Assembly: GCF_035207705.1 (NCBI RefSeq)
Contig: NZ_CP128187.1
Coordinates: 2,232,001 to 2,296,000, forward strand
Source of the DNA: Maribacter sp. BPC-D8
GTDB taxonomy: Bacteria > Bacteroidota > Bacteroidia > Flavobacteriales > Flavobacteriaceae
Direction of reading: 5' to 3'
DNA length: 64,000 nucleotides
The stretch's first letter is position 1. Every line of letters starts with the position of its first letter. Under the pieces are notes generated by a model, which saw only the letters and a program-made list of their open reading frames with translations, did not search any database and was not told where the DNA came from. The position numbers and the translations under genes are program-made. This document shows positions 1-8,879 of the stretch, piece by piece.

Positions 1-2
1 AT

Positions 3-1124
3 TTTCAAGGCAATGAAACCTGTAAGGAATATCAAGATATACAGGCGGTATTAGGAGAAAAAAATGAAAATATAGAAGAAGTAAGAACGGTGTTAGAAAG
101 TCTAAATACCGCTTTTGAGGGGTATGATAGATTTAACACACCAACAGATGAAAAACCAAAGTATCATAAAAATATAGTTGCAATACTAGATACCTTAACA
201 CCAGAAACTTTAGTAGAAACAGCTCTTAATATTCAAAACACAGAACTAGCAAAACGCTACTTTGTTTATTTATGGAATTCTCAAATTACCAATAAAAAAG
301 AAGCTTTATTACGCTTATTCATTTATATAGAAATGTCTGGGCATGACATTGGAAAAGAGATATTCGGAGCTGATTTTGCTAGACTTGTAAAAGGTGATGA
401 CGACCCAAATATGGAGATTGCTCAAGCACTGCTTACGATACCAGAAGCTGATTTCAGAAATGATAGTATGTGGCAAAATTCTAAACAAGCAGCTGCAAAA
501 TTCTTTCTAACAGCAGCACATGAGCCTAAAATATTTAGTTATTTAATAGAAACGATAAAACAGGCTCCAACAAAAGAAAACCAGCATATTCTCGATGCGG
601 TTTACACTACCCTATTTTCAGAAGAATATGATAGTAAAATAAATCCGGTATTAAAATTTTCTAAGGAACAGGTAGAAACTATGTTAGAGACCATTTGCGA
701 ATGGTTTTTAAAATATGGGTATCATGCAGAGGGGTGTCGTTCTATTTATGGTTGTTCTAATCCGCTTGCAGAAGAATGGCTTAAAATACATTTGAATGAT
801 AAAAAATGGATGAAGCAGTTTGCACATATTTCTACCTTTTATGACCCTCTAGATCAAGAATTACAAGATGCATTCAAGAGTGCTTTAGAATATATAGAAC
901 AGGGCAAGCACGACACTTATTTAGAATTTAAAGATGAGAAATCGCATAAGTTTTGGGAGATTTCGTTCTTCAGAGACACCTTTAACGTAACCTATGGTAA
1001 AGTAGGTACGAAAGGCAGAGAATCAGAAAAAAGCTTTGAAACTGAACAAGAATGCTATAAAGCTGGTGATAAGTTGGTTGCACAGAAGTTGAAGAAGGGG
1101 TATAAAAAAACCGACAATATATAA
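3..1124 (+). CDS. WGR-domain protein, 5' end outside window
   Basis: The reading frame is open without a stop from base 3, so the gene starts before the window; a GTG at 90 is only an internal codon. About 373 residues are visible. The last ~70 residues form a WGR domain (FWEI, then a YGKVGTKGR core), the fold named after its Trp-Gly-Arg motif and found in bacterial MolR-type proteins and eukaryotic PARPs, where it contacts nucleic acid or partner proteins. The rest is helical, HEAT-like and not recognised. The next gene starts 5 bp after the stop, so they are probably co-transcribed. The domain call is firm; the cellular role is unknown. Confidence 0.8.
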   Translation, partial: FQGNETCKEYQDIQAVLGEKNENIEEVRTVLESLNTAFEGYDRFNTPTDEKPKYHKNIVAILDTLTPETLVETALNIQNTELAKRYFVYLWNSQITNKKEALLRLFIYIEMSGHDIGKEIFGADFARLVKGDDDPNMEIAQALLTIPEADFRNDSMWQNSKQAAAKFFLTAAHEPKIFSYLIETIKQAPTKENQHILDAVYTTLFSEEYDSKINPVLKFSKEQVETMLETICEWFLKYGYHAEGCRSIYGCSNPLAEEWLKIHLNDKKWMKQFAHISTFYDPLDQELQDAFKSALEYIEQGKHDTYLEFKDEKSHKFWEISFFRDTFNVTYGKVGTKGRESEKSFETEQECYKAGDKLVAQKLKKGYKKTDNI

Positions 1125-1129
1125 GTAAT

Positions 1130-2401
1130 ATGAAAAGTCCATCAGAAAAACTAATTGAAGATTTTAAACAACACAGTTGGCAAGTACCTAATTTGTACCA
1201 ACGCCTTTTTGAATTGTTTGATGAACCTAATGAAATCTTCTCATTTTGCAAACAATTTTTGATTGAATTTGAAGACAGCACGACACTCTTTAATGATGCT
1301 CTTAGTTACGTAACAAAAGAAAATTTTAAAGATCTTATTCTTTTGGCAATAAATACGCTTAAGCAATCAAAAAATGATAACGATAATGCAGCTGAAGTGA
1401 TTGCTTATGCAAGTCTGCAATTTCCAGATTTACTTCACCAACATTTAGATGTTTTGTTTAAGTTAAAGCCAAATGAAAGTTCTTATTATTCTGAGTATCC
1501 ATGGCGCGATTTACCATTTGAGAAAGCACTTATTCTTAAGGATAAGTTTATAGCTGCAAAAACTAAAAAGCATGAAAAAGAAAAGTTGTTTAGTTGTTTA
1601 TTAGAAACTCGAAATTTAAAAATTATAGAAGAAGTTTATTCGTATACTAAGGAGAATAATTTCTTTCAATATATTAATGATGAGGATTTAAATGGGTATT
1701 TAATCGCTTGTTTAGAAAATGTAGGTTATACGATTAAAGAGAATAAAATAACACGTTATTGTTCTAAAAAAGTACGCCATATTAATTTTCAAACAAATTA
1801 TTTTTTAAATAAAAAGCCCATTCATTTTAAGAAGCATCCTACATGGTATTTGAATTCAGAAAATAATAGTTACAATTTTGGAGGTGCAATTACTAATGAT
1901 GAAAACAATCCGCTTACCCATATCATTACATTAAGTACAATACTAAAAGAATTGGGTATATCAGATTTAACTGAGTTAACACTAGGGTTACATATTAATG
2001 AGATAAATGAAGGGTACGGAAATGTTTATTATAAACATAATAACTTAGGAAAACCTCAATTAATAGGAGATCTGCATAATATTGAAGACTGCATAGATCT
2101 ACCAATAAAACCAACCACAATAAAGCTAGCAGTTACTCCCGAAAGATGGAAATACCAATTTTGGGGAAGTGCTAATAGTAGAGAAAATTTATTTAGAATT
2201 GGAGGAGAACCTACCTGGATTCAAAGTGCAGAAGTTTTAACCTGCCCTAAGTGTAAAGAAAAAATGAACTTTCTACTACAACTAGATACAGCAGTGCCAG
2301 ATACTAATGGTGATGAATTGTATTTTGGTAGTGGCGGAATTTGTTATGCTTTTTGGTGCGATGAGGATAAAATAAGTGGATACTCAATGCAATGGACTTA
2401 G
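1130..2401 (+). CDS. Helical-repeat protein with DUF1963-like CPxC end
   Basis: 423 residues, no signal peptide or membrane segment, so probably cytoplasmic. The N-terminal two thirds are helical. The C-terminal part has GGEPTWIQ followed by CPKC (Cys372, Cys375) and a KMNFLLQLDT stretch, a pattern typical of the end of DUF1963 (YwqG-like) proteins, where the cysteines suggest a small zinc-binding knuckle. ATG 5 bp after the WGR gene. DUF1963-type proteins are often found near WGR and SUKH proteins in Bacteroidota; no reaction is known. The family call rests on the C-terminal motif only. Confidence 0.7.
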   Translation: MKSPSEKLIEDFKQHSWQVPNLYQRLFELFDEPNEIFSFCKQFLIEFEDSTTLFNDALSYVTKENFKDLILLAINTLKQSKNDNDNAAEVIAYASLQFPDLLHQHLDVLFKLKPNESSYYSEYPWRDLPFEKALILKDKFIAAKTKKHEKEKLFSCLLETRNLKIIEEVYSYTKENNFFQYINDEDLNGYLIACLENVGYTIKENKITRYCSKKVRHINFQTNYFLNKKPIHFKKHPTWYLNSENNSYNFGGAITNDENNPLTHIITLSTILKELGISDLTELTLGLHINEINEGYGNVYYKHNNLGKPQLIGDLHNIEDCIDLPIKPTTIKLAVTPERWKYQFWGSANSRENLFRIGGEPTWIQSAEVLTCPKCKEKMNFLLQLDTAVPDTNGDELYFGSGGICYAFWCDEDKISGYSMQWT

Positions 2402-2405
2402 CACT

Positions 2406-4205
2406 ATGATTGTACTTTTTAAACCCATATCAACACCTATATTTTTAACGACCATCTTCTTGGTCTTACTTGTAGTTGTTTTAATTATTAGGTTTTTTAT
2501 GAAGGGTCTAAAAACAAATATAAAAACCTTTAAAAAGGGATATAAAATGGCATTACCCCTAACAGAAAATGAAACCTTACTGAAGAATATAGCCCAACTT
2601 AAAGAAGTTGATTTTGAGAATAAGGATAAGGCAACATTAGGTAAAAAAATAAAGGGAACCAGTTACCAAGCTATTCGTCAAAACTGGAAGGTTATCATTA
2701 AACAGAATCAAGACGATATTGAGCGATTGTATGAACGTGGTTTAATTGAAGATTGGACGGAATGTCGTACCAAAAGAGATAATGATTTTACATTTGAAAA
2801 TGAGGTATATGCTTTATTACTAAATTGGTTAGAGCGTGTAGATTGGTCTAATTTAAAGGAAGTAAAAACGCTGTTTAAATATACAGAGTTAGTTTCAAAT
2901 AGCGATTATGGCTTAAATTCATTGGTCTTATTAAATTATCACAAGCGCCTATTGGCAGTAATTAAAACTTTAATAACAAAAGAAAACTTTACAATAGTCG
3001 ATAAGCTTCATAGTGACAATTTAGGTAGTTTGATTGAAAACTTAATCAACTTATATTTTTACCATACCCGCAATAGTTATAACAAAGGGCATCTTGAACA
3101 ATTTGATATAGATAGAAGAGAAATTGCGACAGTTATTCCAGAATTCATGAAGGCTTTTCCTGAAAATAACTTTGGTTTAATTATGTCAATTCTTAAAGAT
3201 AACACGGAGAATCTAGTAGAAACTTGTGCTGATTTATTACAGTTTTTTGTCACCAATAAGGTTAAGCATAATTATGACTTTTCATCCAAGTTGTTTGGAA
3301 GATATGAGAAACCTAGTGATTCCATTTACAAAAACACTCCAAAAATTTTAAATCTTGCATTAGAAAATAGTGATTTTTCAGATGGTCAAGTTGCATATTT
3401 AATAGAAGAAGTATTGCTCATGAATTTAGATATCACATCTAAAGAACACCAAGAAAAGCAAACAATAGAACATTTAGCAAACCTAAAAAAGCACCAATTT
3501 GACACTAAGGTAATTACCAAATACGAGAAAGAATTATCGGAACTTGAAACCAATTTCGATACCAAATACGCCAAAAGTTGGACTACAGCAGTACGTAGAG
3601 TAGCGATATCACAGTCTATTTCTAAAAGCATAGAAATTTTGATAGCAGCATTTCCTAAGCACCCTAAAACAAAAATTTTAGCGCAGCTATTACAAGAAGT
3701 TACTACTTACGCAAATAGACCAAAAGTGTATGACCTTAGCCAAAAACCAAGCATAGCATTTAAAGACTTACACCTTAAGTATTTGGTGATTGAAGAGTTA
3801 ATGTATAACCAAGAATTACTAAAACCAAAATTCGATATACAACACTTTGCTCAAGAGTATGCTAAAAGAGAAATAGATATTGAAGATGAAGGGTATGAAG
3901 TAATACCAGAAGTGAAAAAGTATTTTAAGAATTTAGATATTCCAATAGAATTATTAGCAGAAGTACACACACTATATCAAGATAGTGGTTTAGGTGGTGG
4001 TTCTGAGTTTATGTATAACCTACAGCCTTTTTGGGATCCTGGTTGTGGAGATGAAGTCTTTAAGCTTACAAACAAAGCCATAGAAGATTTTGCTTTGTTA
4101 CCCAACCTTAAAAAAATAATAGGGCTTGAAAATAGTAATCCTAGTAAAAAAATGATGGAGGCTTTAGAACATAAGAAGGTTCTTTTAGAAAAAGAAGAAG
4201 ATTAA
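2406..4205 (+). CDS. Large orphan protein with N-terminal membrane segment
   Basis: I do not recognise a family. From ATG 2406 (5 bp after the previous stop) the protein is 599 residues and opens with a strongly hydrophobic stretch (about residues 11-31), then a long soluble helical domain. A later in-frame ATG at 2547, preceded by AAAGGGATATAAA, would give a purely cytoplasmic protein lacking that segment, and I cannot decide between them. The C-terminal region is richer in motif-like sequence (LYQDSGLGGGSEF, FWDPGCGDEVF), suggesting a compact second domain. Third gene in the co-directional series that starts with the WGR protein. Confidence 0.6.
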   Translation: MIVLFKPISTPIFLTTIFLVLLVVVLIIRFFMKGLKTNIKTFKKGYKMALPLTENETLLKNIAQLKEVDFENKDKATLGKKIKGTSYQAIRQNWKVIIKQNQDDIERLYERGLIEDWTECRTKRDNDFTFENEVYALLLNWLERVDWSNLKEVKTLFKYTELVSNSDYGLNSLVLLNYHKRLLAVIKTLITKENFTIVDKLHSDNLGSLIENLINLYFYHTRNSYNKGHLEQFDIDRREIATVIPEFMKAFPENNFGLIMSILKDNTENLVETCADLLQFFVTNKVKHNYDFSSKLFGRYEKPSDSIYKNTPKILNLALENSDFSDGQVAYLIEEVLLMNLDITSKEHQEKQTIEHLANLKKHQFDTKVITKYEKELSELETNFDTKYAKSWTTAVRRVAISQSISKSIEILIAAFPKHPKTKILAQLLQEVTTYANRPKVYDLSQKPSIAFKDLHLKYLVIEELMYNQELLKPKFDIQHFAQEYAKREIDIEDEGYEVIPEVKKYFKNLDIPIELLAEVHTLYQDSGLGGGSEFMYNLQPFWDPGCGDEVFKLTNKAIEDFALLPNLKKIIGLENSNPSKKMMEALEHKKVLLEKEED

Positions 4206-4233
4206 TCTATTCAATATTACCTATATAAACAAA

Positions 4234-5484
4234 ATGAAATATTTTTTTAGCTTAATAGTTTCGCTTTTTTTACTGATTTCTTGTACTACTGATACAGAAC
4301 TAAATACCAACGTAACCAGTAAGCAACTTGCCAAAAACAAACTTTTGAAAGTACAAAAAACAGAAAAAACTGACTCACGTAAAGGTATTTTTTCTAATCA
4401 CGAGTACAGTAGCACATATAGTTACAACTACCAATGTACTATAAATGATAATGAAGTAATCTGGCAAGACAAAGGCAGTGCGGTACCAAAAAATCTTCTT
4501 TTTAGCGAAGATACTGTCTACATAAATTATGTTGAAAAGAAAAGTGTTCCTTACCAACAAGCGGCTAATGATACTATACCTAGATACAAAGATTCTATTG
4601 TAACAAAATATGACCAATTTATTGATAACAGGTATTTCTTTAAGTGGTTTGGTGAATTTTATTGGCAATCGGTAACCTTAGAAGAATACAATAAAAAAAT
4701 GCTAAATGGCACAGAATATAGTATCCCAAATGATGATGATTTGAAATATCTAAAAAATCAAAAAAAAGGCTTTATAAATTATGAAGTACTAGAAGATTCG
4801 GTAATGTATCATGACACCTATCGTTCTGGCACCACTTATTATTTAAAAAAAGAGGCTGTACTTTTTAAGGTAAAAGGAGCGGACCCCAATACTTTTAAAG
4901 AAATGACTAAAAAATATGCAAAAGACAGTTTACATGTTTTTCATCAAGGGCATAAATTAAGTCGAAGAGATGCTCCTACTTTTAGGGTACTTAACCAAGC
5001 ACAAAGATTATTTACAGCAGATAAAAATGGCGTGTACCAAAAGAATAAGTTAATACCAGAAAGTCATGGTCCAAGTTTTAAATTTATAAATTTTCAATTG
5101 GCTGAAGATAAAAATCAGATGTATCATGTAGCTGGCAACTATAGCACTATATTAAAGGGGCTAGACTCAAAAACAGCGAAAGTATTAGAATGTAATACGT
5201 GTAAGGATCGTTATATAGTAGATAAAAAGCATGTCTATTACGAAGGTGATTTAATTAAAGAAGCCAATGTAAATTCTTTTCAAGTAATTGAATATGAATA
5301 TTCTAAAGATGATAAACATATATTTTATAGAAATAAAATAATCAAAAATGCAGATTATAATTCCTTTCAAATACTAGAAGAACCTATAGATATAGAACGC
5401 GTAACATTTGTTATGGCAGATAAAAACTATGAATATGGCAATTTTAGCAATAATTTAGAATTAATTATTCGAAAAAAAGAATAG
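4234..5484 (+). CDS. DKNYY-repeat lipoprotein
   Basis: 416 residues with a lipoprotein signal peptide ending LLIS-C (Cys17), so predicted to be anchored in the cell envelope. The second half carries DKNYY-type repeats: segments such as TADKNGVYQKNKLI, VDKKHVYYEGDLIKEA and SKDDKHIFYRNKIIKNADYNSFQIL, each with a D-K-x-x-V/I-Y-Y core followed by a strand and an N/D-x-x-S/T-F. These repeats are thought to form beta structures and have no known enzyme activity. 28 bp after the preceding gene. The repeat assignment is good; the function is unknown. Confidence 0.7.
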   Translation: MKYFFSLIVSLFLLISCTTDTELNTNVTSKQLAKNKLLKVQKTEKTDSRKGIFSNHEYSSTYSYNYQCTINDNEVIWQDKGSAVPKNLLFSEDTVYINYVEKKSVPYQQAANDTIPRYKDSIVTKYDQFIDNRYFFKWFGEFYWQSVTLEEYNKKMLNGTEYSIPNDDDLKYLKNQKKGFINYEVLEDSVMYHDTYRSGTTYYLKKEAVLFKVKGADPNTFKEMTKKYAKDSLHVFHQGHKLSRRDAPTFRVLNQAQRLFTADKNGVYQKNKLIPESHGPSFKFINFQLAEDKNQMYHVAGNYSTILKGLDSKTAKVLECNTCKDRYIVDKKHVYYEGDLIKEANVNSFQVIEYEYSKDDKHIFYRNKIIKNADYNSFQILEEPIDIERVTFVMADKNYEYGNFSNNLELIIRKKE

Positions 5485-5566
5485 AGAAAATTAGTGCTCT
5501 AGATAATCATGGGGTGAATTTAGAAATTGAGAAATAATATACCGACTAGCAAAATAAATTAGAGTA

Positions 5567-6586
5567 ATGAAAACAGGAAATTTTAAAGTATTATTTCTCT
5601 TATTTATAGTAGCTACGCTATTCTATAGTTGTTCTAATACGAATGAAACCAAAAGTATATCATTTTACCATTGGAAAGCAAAAGCTACCTATAACGAAAC
5701 GTATAAAGAAGCATTAACAATAGCAGAAAGCAAGAAGGTCTACTTACATTATTTTGATCTTAATTTGGTAGACGAAAATGATTTGCAAAACGATGGTATT
5801 TATCCTAATTACCTATTGAGACAAGTAGATAAGGCGTATCATGATTTTGATATTGTACCTGTGGTATATATTACAAATCAAGTGTTCAAAGATAAAATTG
5901 ATATTCAAGGTTTAGCTGAGCGTACAACCAAACTAATTAATCAAATTAGTGAAAAGCAGTTTCAAAAAGAAATAAGCACAATTCAGATTGATTGTGATTG
6001 GACACAGACTACAAAGAATGCCTATTTTGAGTTTTTAAAATTAATGAATGAAGAATTTGAAGTATCAACAACCATTAGGCTACATCAAATAAAATTTCAG
6101 AAGCAAACGGGTATTCCACCAGTAAAATCAGGAACATTAATGTTATATAATATTGGAGACTTAAAAAGTAAAAAAGAGAATTCAATTTTAGAAAACAGCA
6201 TCGTTCAAAAATATATAAATACAGATACCAGTTACCCTTTAAAACTAAGCCTTGGGTTGCCTCTTTTTTCACAGACAATTGTAACAAACACATCAAACAA
6301 AATAAAAATAATAAAAGATACAGAACGTTCTATTTTAGAGCATGATAGTCATTTTAAAAAAGTAGACGAGACTAATTTTTCTATTCTAAAAGATACTTTG
6401 TATAAAGGATTTTACTTAAGTAAAGGCTATAACCTAAAATTAGAAGAACTTTCTGAAAAAGAGATTATTACATCGTATAAAACAGTAAAAAATAGCAAGT
6501 TGAATATTGATGATGTCATCTTTTATCATTTAGATGACAATGCTTTGAACAGCTTAGATTTAGAAAAAATAATAACCGAATTATGA
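5567..6586 (+). CDS. Lipoprotein, DUF3142-like TIM-barrel candidate
   Basis: 339 residues; the signal peptide ends FYS-C (Cys22), so a lipoprotein. The mature part opens with FYHWKAKATYN and contains VYLHYFDLNLV, IVPVVYITNQVF and IQIDCDWTQTTKNAYFEFL, an alternating beta-alpha pattern with an acidic IQIDCDW strand end that resembles sugar-binding or glycosidase-like TIM barrels such as DUF3142. That reading is inference from pattern only. It overlaps the next gene by 4 bp (ATGA), which implies translational coupling and a joint function with it. Confidence 0.6.
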   Translation: MKTGNFKVLFLLFIVATLFYSCSNTNETKSISFYHWKAKATYNETYKEALTIAESKKVYLHYFDLNLVDENDLQNDGIYPNYLLRQVDKAYHDFDIVPVVYITNQVFKDKIDIQGLAERTTKLINQISEKQFQKEISTIQIDCDWTQTTKNAYFEFLKLMNEEFEVSTTIRLHQIKFQKQTGIPPVKSGTLMLYNIGDLKSKKENSILENSIVQKYINTDTSYPLKLSLGLPLFSQTIVTNTSNKIKIIKDTERSILEHDSHFKKVDETNFSILKDTLYKGFYLSKGYNLKLEELSEKEIITSYKTVKNSKLNIDDVIFYHLDDNALNSLDLEKIITEL

Positions 6587-8862
6587 AAAATATACTCACA
6601 TTAATAACGCTGTTTTTCACATCAATTACCCTAGCTTGTGGTGGCGGAGAATGGTATGGTGGCTTTTATAACCTATTTAAACAAACTAATATTTCTGCAG
6701 AAGAATTCTATCCTTTTTTGCGTGATGAATACAACCATTTTTATGAAGAGCATTATTACTATGATGCAAACGCTAAAAAAGTCTACCCAAAAGGAAATGT
6801 AAAACTTTGGGGAAGCATTCTTACCAACTGGACTGCTAAAGAGATAGAGATGGCGGTTTATAATTATCCTGATTTTGATTGGGAAAACAAAAAATCGGCT
6901 TTAGAAAATGATGTTAAAAATTATTTAGAATTTGCTCAAAAATGTAGTGAGGTATTCTCTCATAGAAGCGCAGTAAGTACTTGGGACTATGATGCGGCTT
7001 TGTTAAGGTCAGAATATGAGACCTTAGATGCGCAAGAATTGGTAGACGAAGCGAATACGCTAATAGGTACCATAAGCGACGAACAATTAAAAGCAAGGTA
7101 TTATTACCAAATAATTAGGGCATTGCATTACACAAAAAATTATAGTGATGCTATTGTATTTTTTGAAAATACGATTGAAAATAAAGTAACTAAAAATGAA
7201 ATATATTATTACATATTAGACCAAGTTGCAGGTTGTCATTACTCTTCAGGTAATTATGATATTGCCGCATACTACTTTACCAAAGTACTTAACAAGAGTG
7301 TAGACAGAAAAAAATCTGCCTTTAACAGCTTTAATTTTTGCACATTTAAAAATGTAGATGGTGCGCATTATTCTAAGGGAATTGAAGATGAAAAAGACCT
7401 ACTGTTAATTCGTAGCCTACGAGATTTTTCAGATGAAATTAATAACATCAAAAAATTTATTGCATTAGACGCAAATGATGCCCGCGTAGAACTACTTTTT
7501 ATGCGTGCCTTAAGTAATGTAGAACGCGATGTTTGGAAAACCGATAGTTACGAGCATAAAAAGGAATTACCTTATCTAAAAGCTAATAATAAACATGCTA
7601 ACTTATTACAGATAGCAGAAAAGCAAATAGCTTCGGGGGTAAAGAAAAAAGATTTCTGGAGAATGGCTAGCTCTTATTTGTCCTTTGTAAACAAAGACCT
7701 TACTGCAGCCAAGCACAAATTAAAAGAAGTAAAGACATTCTCTGATCAAAAGAAAATATTAAACATTGTTTATGAGGTATTCACTTGGGAAACTATTAGC
7801 CCAGAAAATGAAAATTACATTCATAAAGTTTTACTAGAAAACCCCATTAAGAAAGATGAAAGTGCAGAAGATTGGCGTTTAATCATTTTAGACAAAATAG
7901 CACATACCTATTTAAACAATGGTGAAATTGCTAAAGCATTTCTAGTCCATAATACTATAGAAAATACAAACAAAATTCAGTCATTAGAACTTTTAAATGA
8001 TTTAGAGAAGTTTTATCTAAAGCCTGATAAAAGCAATTATGAAAAGCAGCTACTTAATGCTAACACAACTAAAGGTGTTGATTATTTAGACTACATAAAT
8101 TACCAAAAAGGGGTGTATTATTTATATGAACAAAACCCTACGCAAGCATTAGTGTTTTTTAATAAAAACAAAACGTATGTAGGCGAGAAATCAATACCTG
8201 CATTAATTTTCAGTAACAACATAAAAGAATGTTTTGATTGTGTAGAAAGTGAGGTTATGGCAGATGAAGTGTATAAAGCCTTCCCATTTATCACCACTAC
8301 ATTTAGCAGAAAACAACTAGCCGAAAATTTAATTGCTTTAGAGCGATTAAGGCAAGACGAAAAACAATGGAAGGTTAAACTCGCCAATTATCTTTTAGGT
8401 AATTATTACTTCAACATTTCCAACACTGGGTATTATAGAGGACTCTTAACTAGTAATTCGAACTGCTGCAGTTATAGTTACACCTATAACAATCAAATTA
8501 AGGAAGCAGATGCCATAATTAAAAATAAAGAAAACTATAATTTATCTACAATATTTCTACATGACAAAAACTATTTTGACATGAGTTCTGTTGCCATGCA
8601 GTATTATCAAAATACCATTAACCTTTCTACGGATAGAGAGCTTAATGCACGGTGTTTATATTTAATGGCAAAGTGCGAATTAAATCGTTTTTATAATGTA
8701 GGCGCTTCAGAAACTTTTGAGGTAAAAGAGAATGAATATTATACATTTAAATTGCCTCAATATAAAAGCTTCAAAACTTTAGAAGAAGAATATTCATCAA
8801 CCGATTTCTATGATATGATTATTGATGAGTGTAGTTATTTTAAGTTGTATACAGCGCAGTAG
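6583..8862 (+). CDS. Secreted TPR-like protein, probable lipoprotein
   Basis: 759 residues. The signal peptide ends TLA-C (Cys19) followed by GGGEWYGG, consistent with a lipoprotein. The body is alpha-helical, with TPR-like pairs (for example YYYQIIRALHYTKNYSDAIVFFE and GCHYSSGNYDIAAYYFTKVL). The start overlaps the stop of the upstream lipoprotein gene by 4 bp. I know of no characterised member; the tight coupling suggests the two proteins work together in the envelope, the TPR part acting as a scaffold (inference). Confidence 0.6.
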   Translation: MKNILTLITLFFTSITLACGGGEWYGGFYNLFKQTNISAEEFYPFLRDEYNHFYEEHYYYDANAKKVYPKGNVKLWGSILTNWTAKEIEMAVYNYPDFDWENKKSALENDVKNYLEFAQKCSEVFSHRSAVSTWDYDAALLRSEYETLDAQELVDEANTLIGTISDEQLKARYYYQIIRALHYTKNYSDAIVFFENTIENKVTKNEIYYYILDQVAGCHYSSGNYDIAAYYFTKVLNKSVDRKKSAFNSFNFCTFKNVDGAHYSKGIEDEKDLLLIRSLRDFSDEINNIKKFIALDANDARVELLFMRALSNVERDVWKTDSYEHKKELPYLKANNKHANLLQIAEKQIASGVKKKDFWRMASSYLSFVNKDLTAAKHKLKEVKTFSDQKKILNIVYEVFTWETISPENENYIHKVLLENPIKKDESAEDWRLIILDKIAHTYLNNGEIAKAFLVHNTIENTNKIQSLELLNDLEKFYLKPDKSNYEKQLLNANTTKGVDYLDYINYQKGVYYLYEQNPTQALVFFNKNKTYVGEKSIPALIFSNNIKECFDCVESEVMADEVYKAFPFITTTFSRKQLAENLIALERLRQDEKQWKVKLANYLLGNYYFNISNTGYYRGLLTSNSNCCSYSYTYNNQIKEADAIIKNKENYNLSTIFLHDKNYFDMSSVAMQYYQNTINLSTDRELNARCLYLMAKCELNRFYNVGASETFEVKENEYYTFKLPQYKSFKTLEEEYSSTDFYDMIIDECSYFKLYTAQ

Positions 8863-8879
8863 TTCATTAAACAGACAAA

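Noticed and set aside
90..92. GTG as start of the WGR gene
   Set aside because: The frame stays open to the window edge and the sequence upstream continues as ordinary coding sequence.
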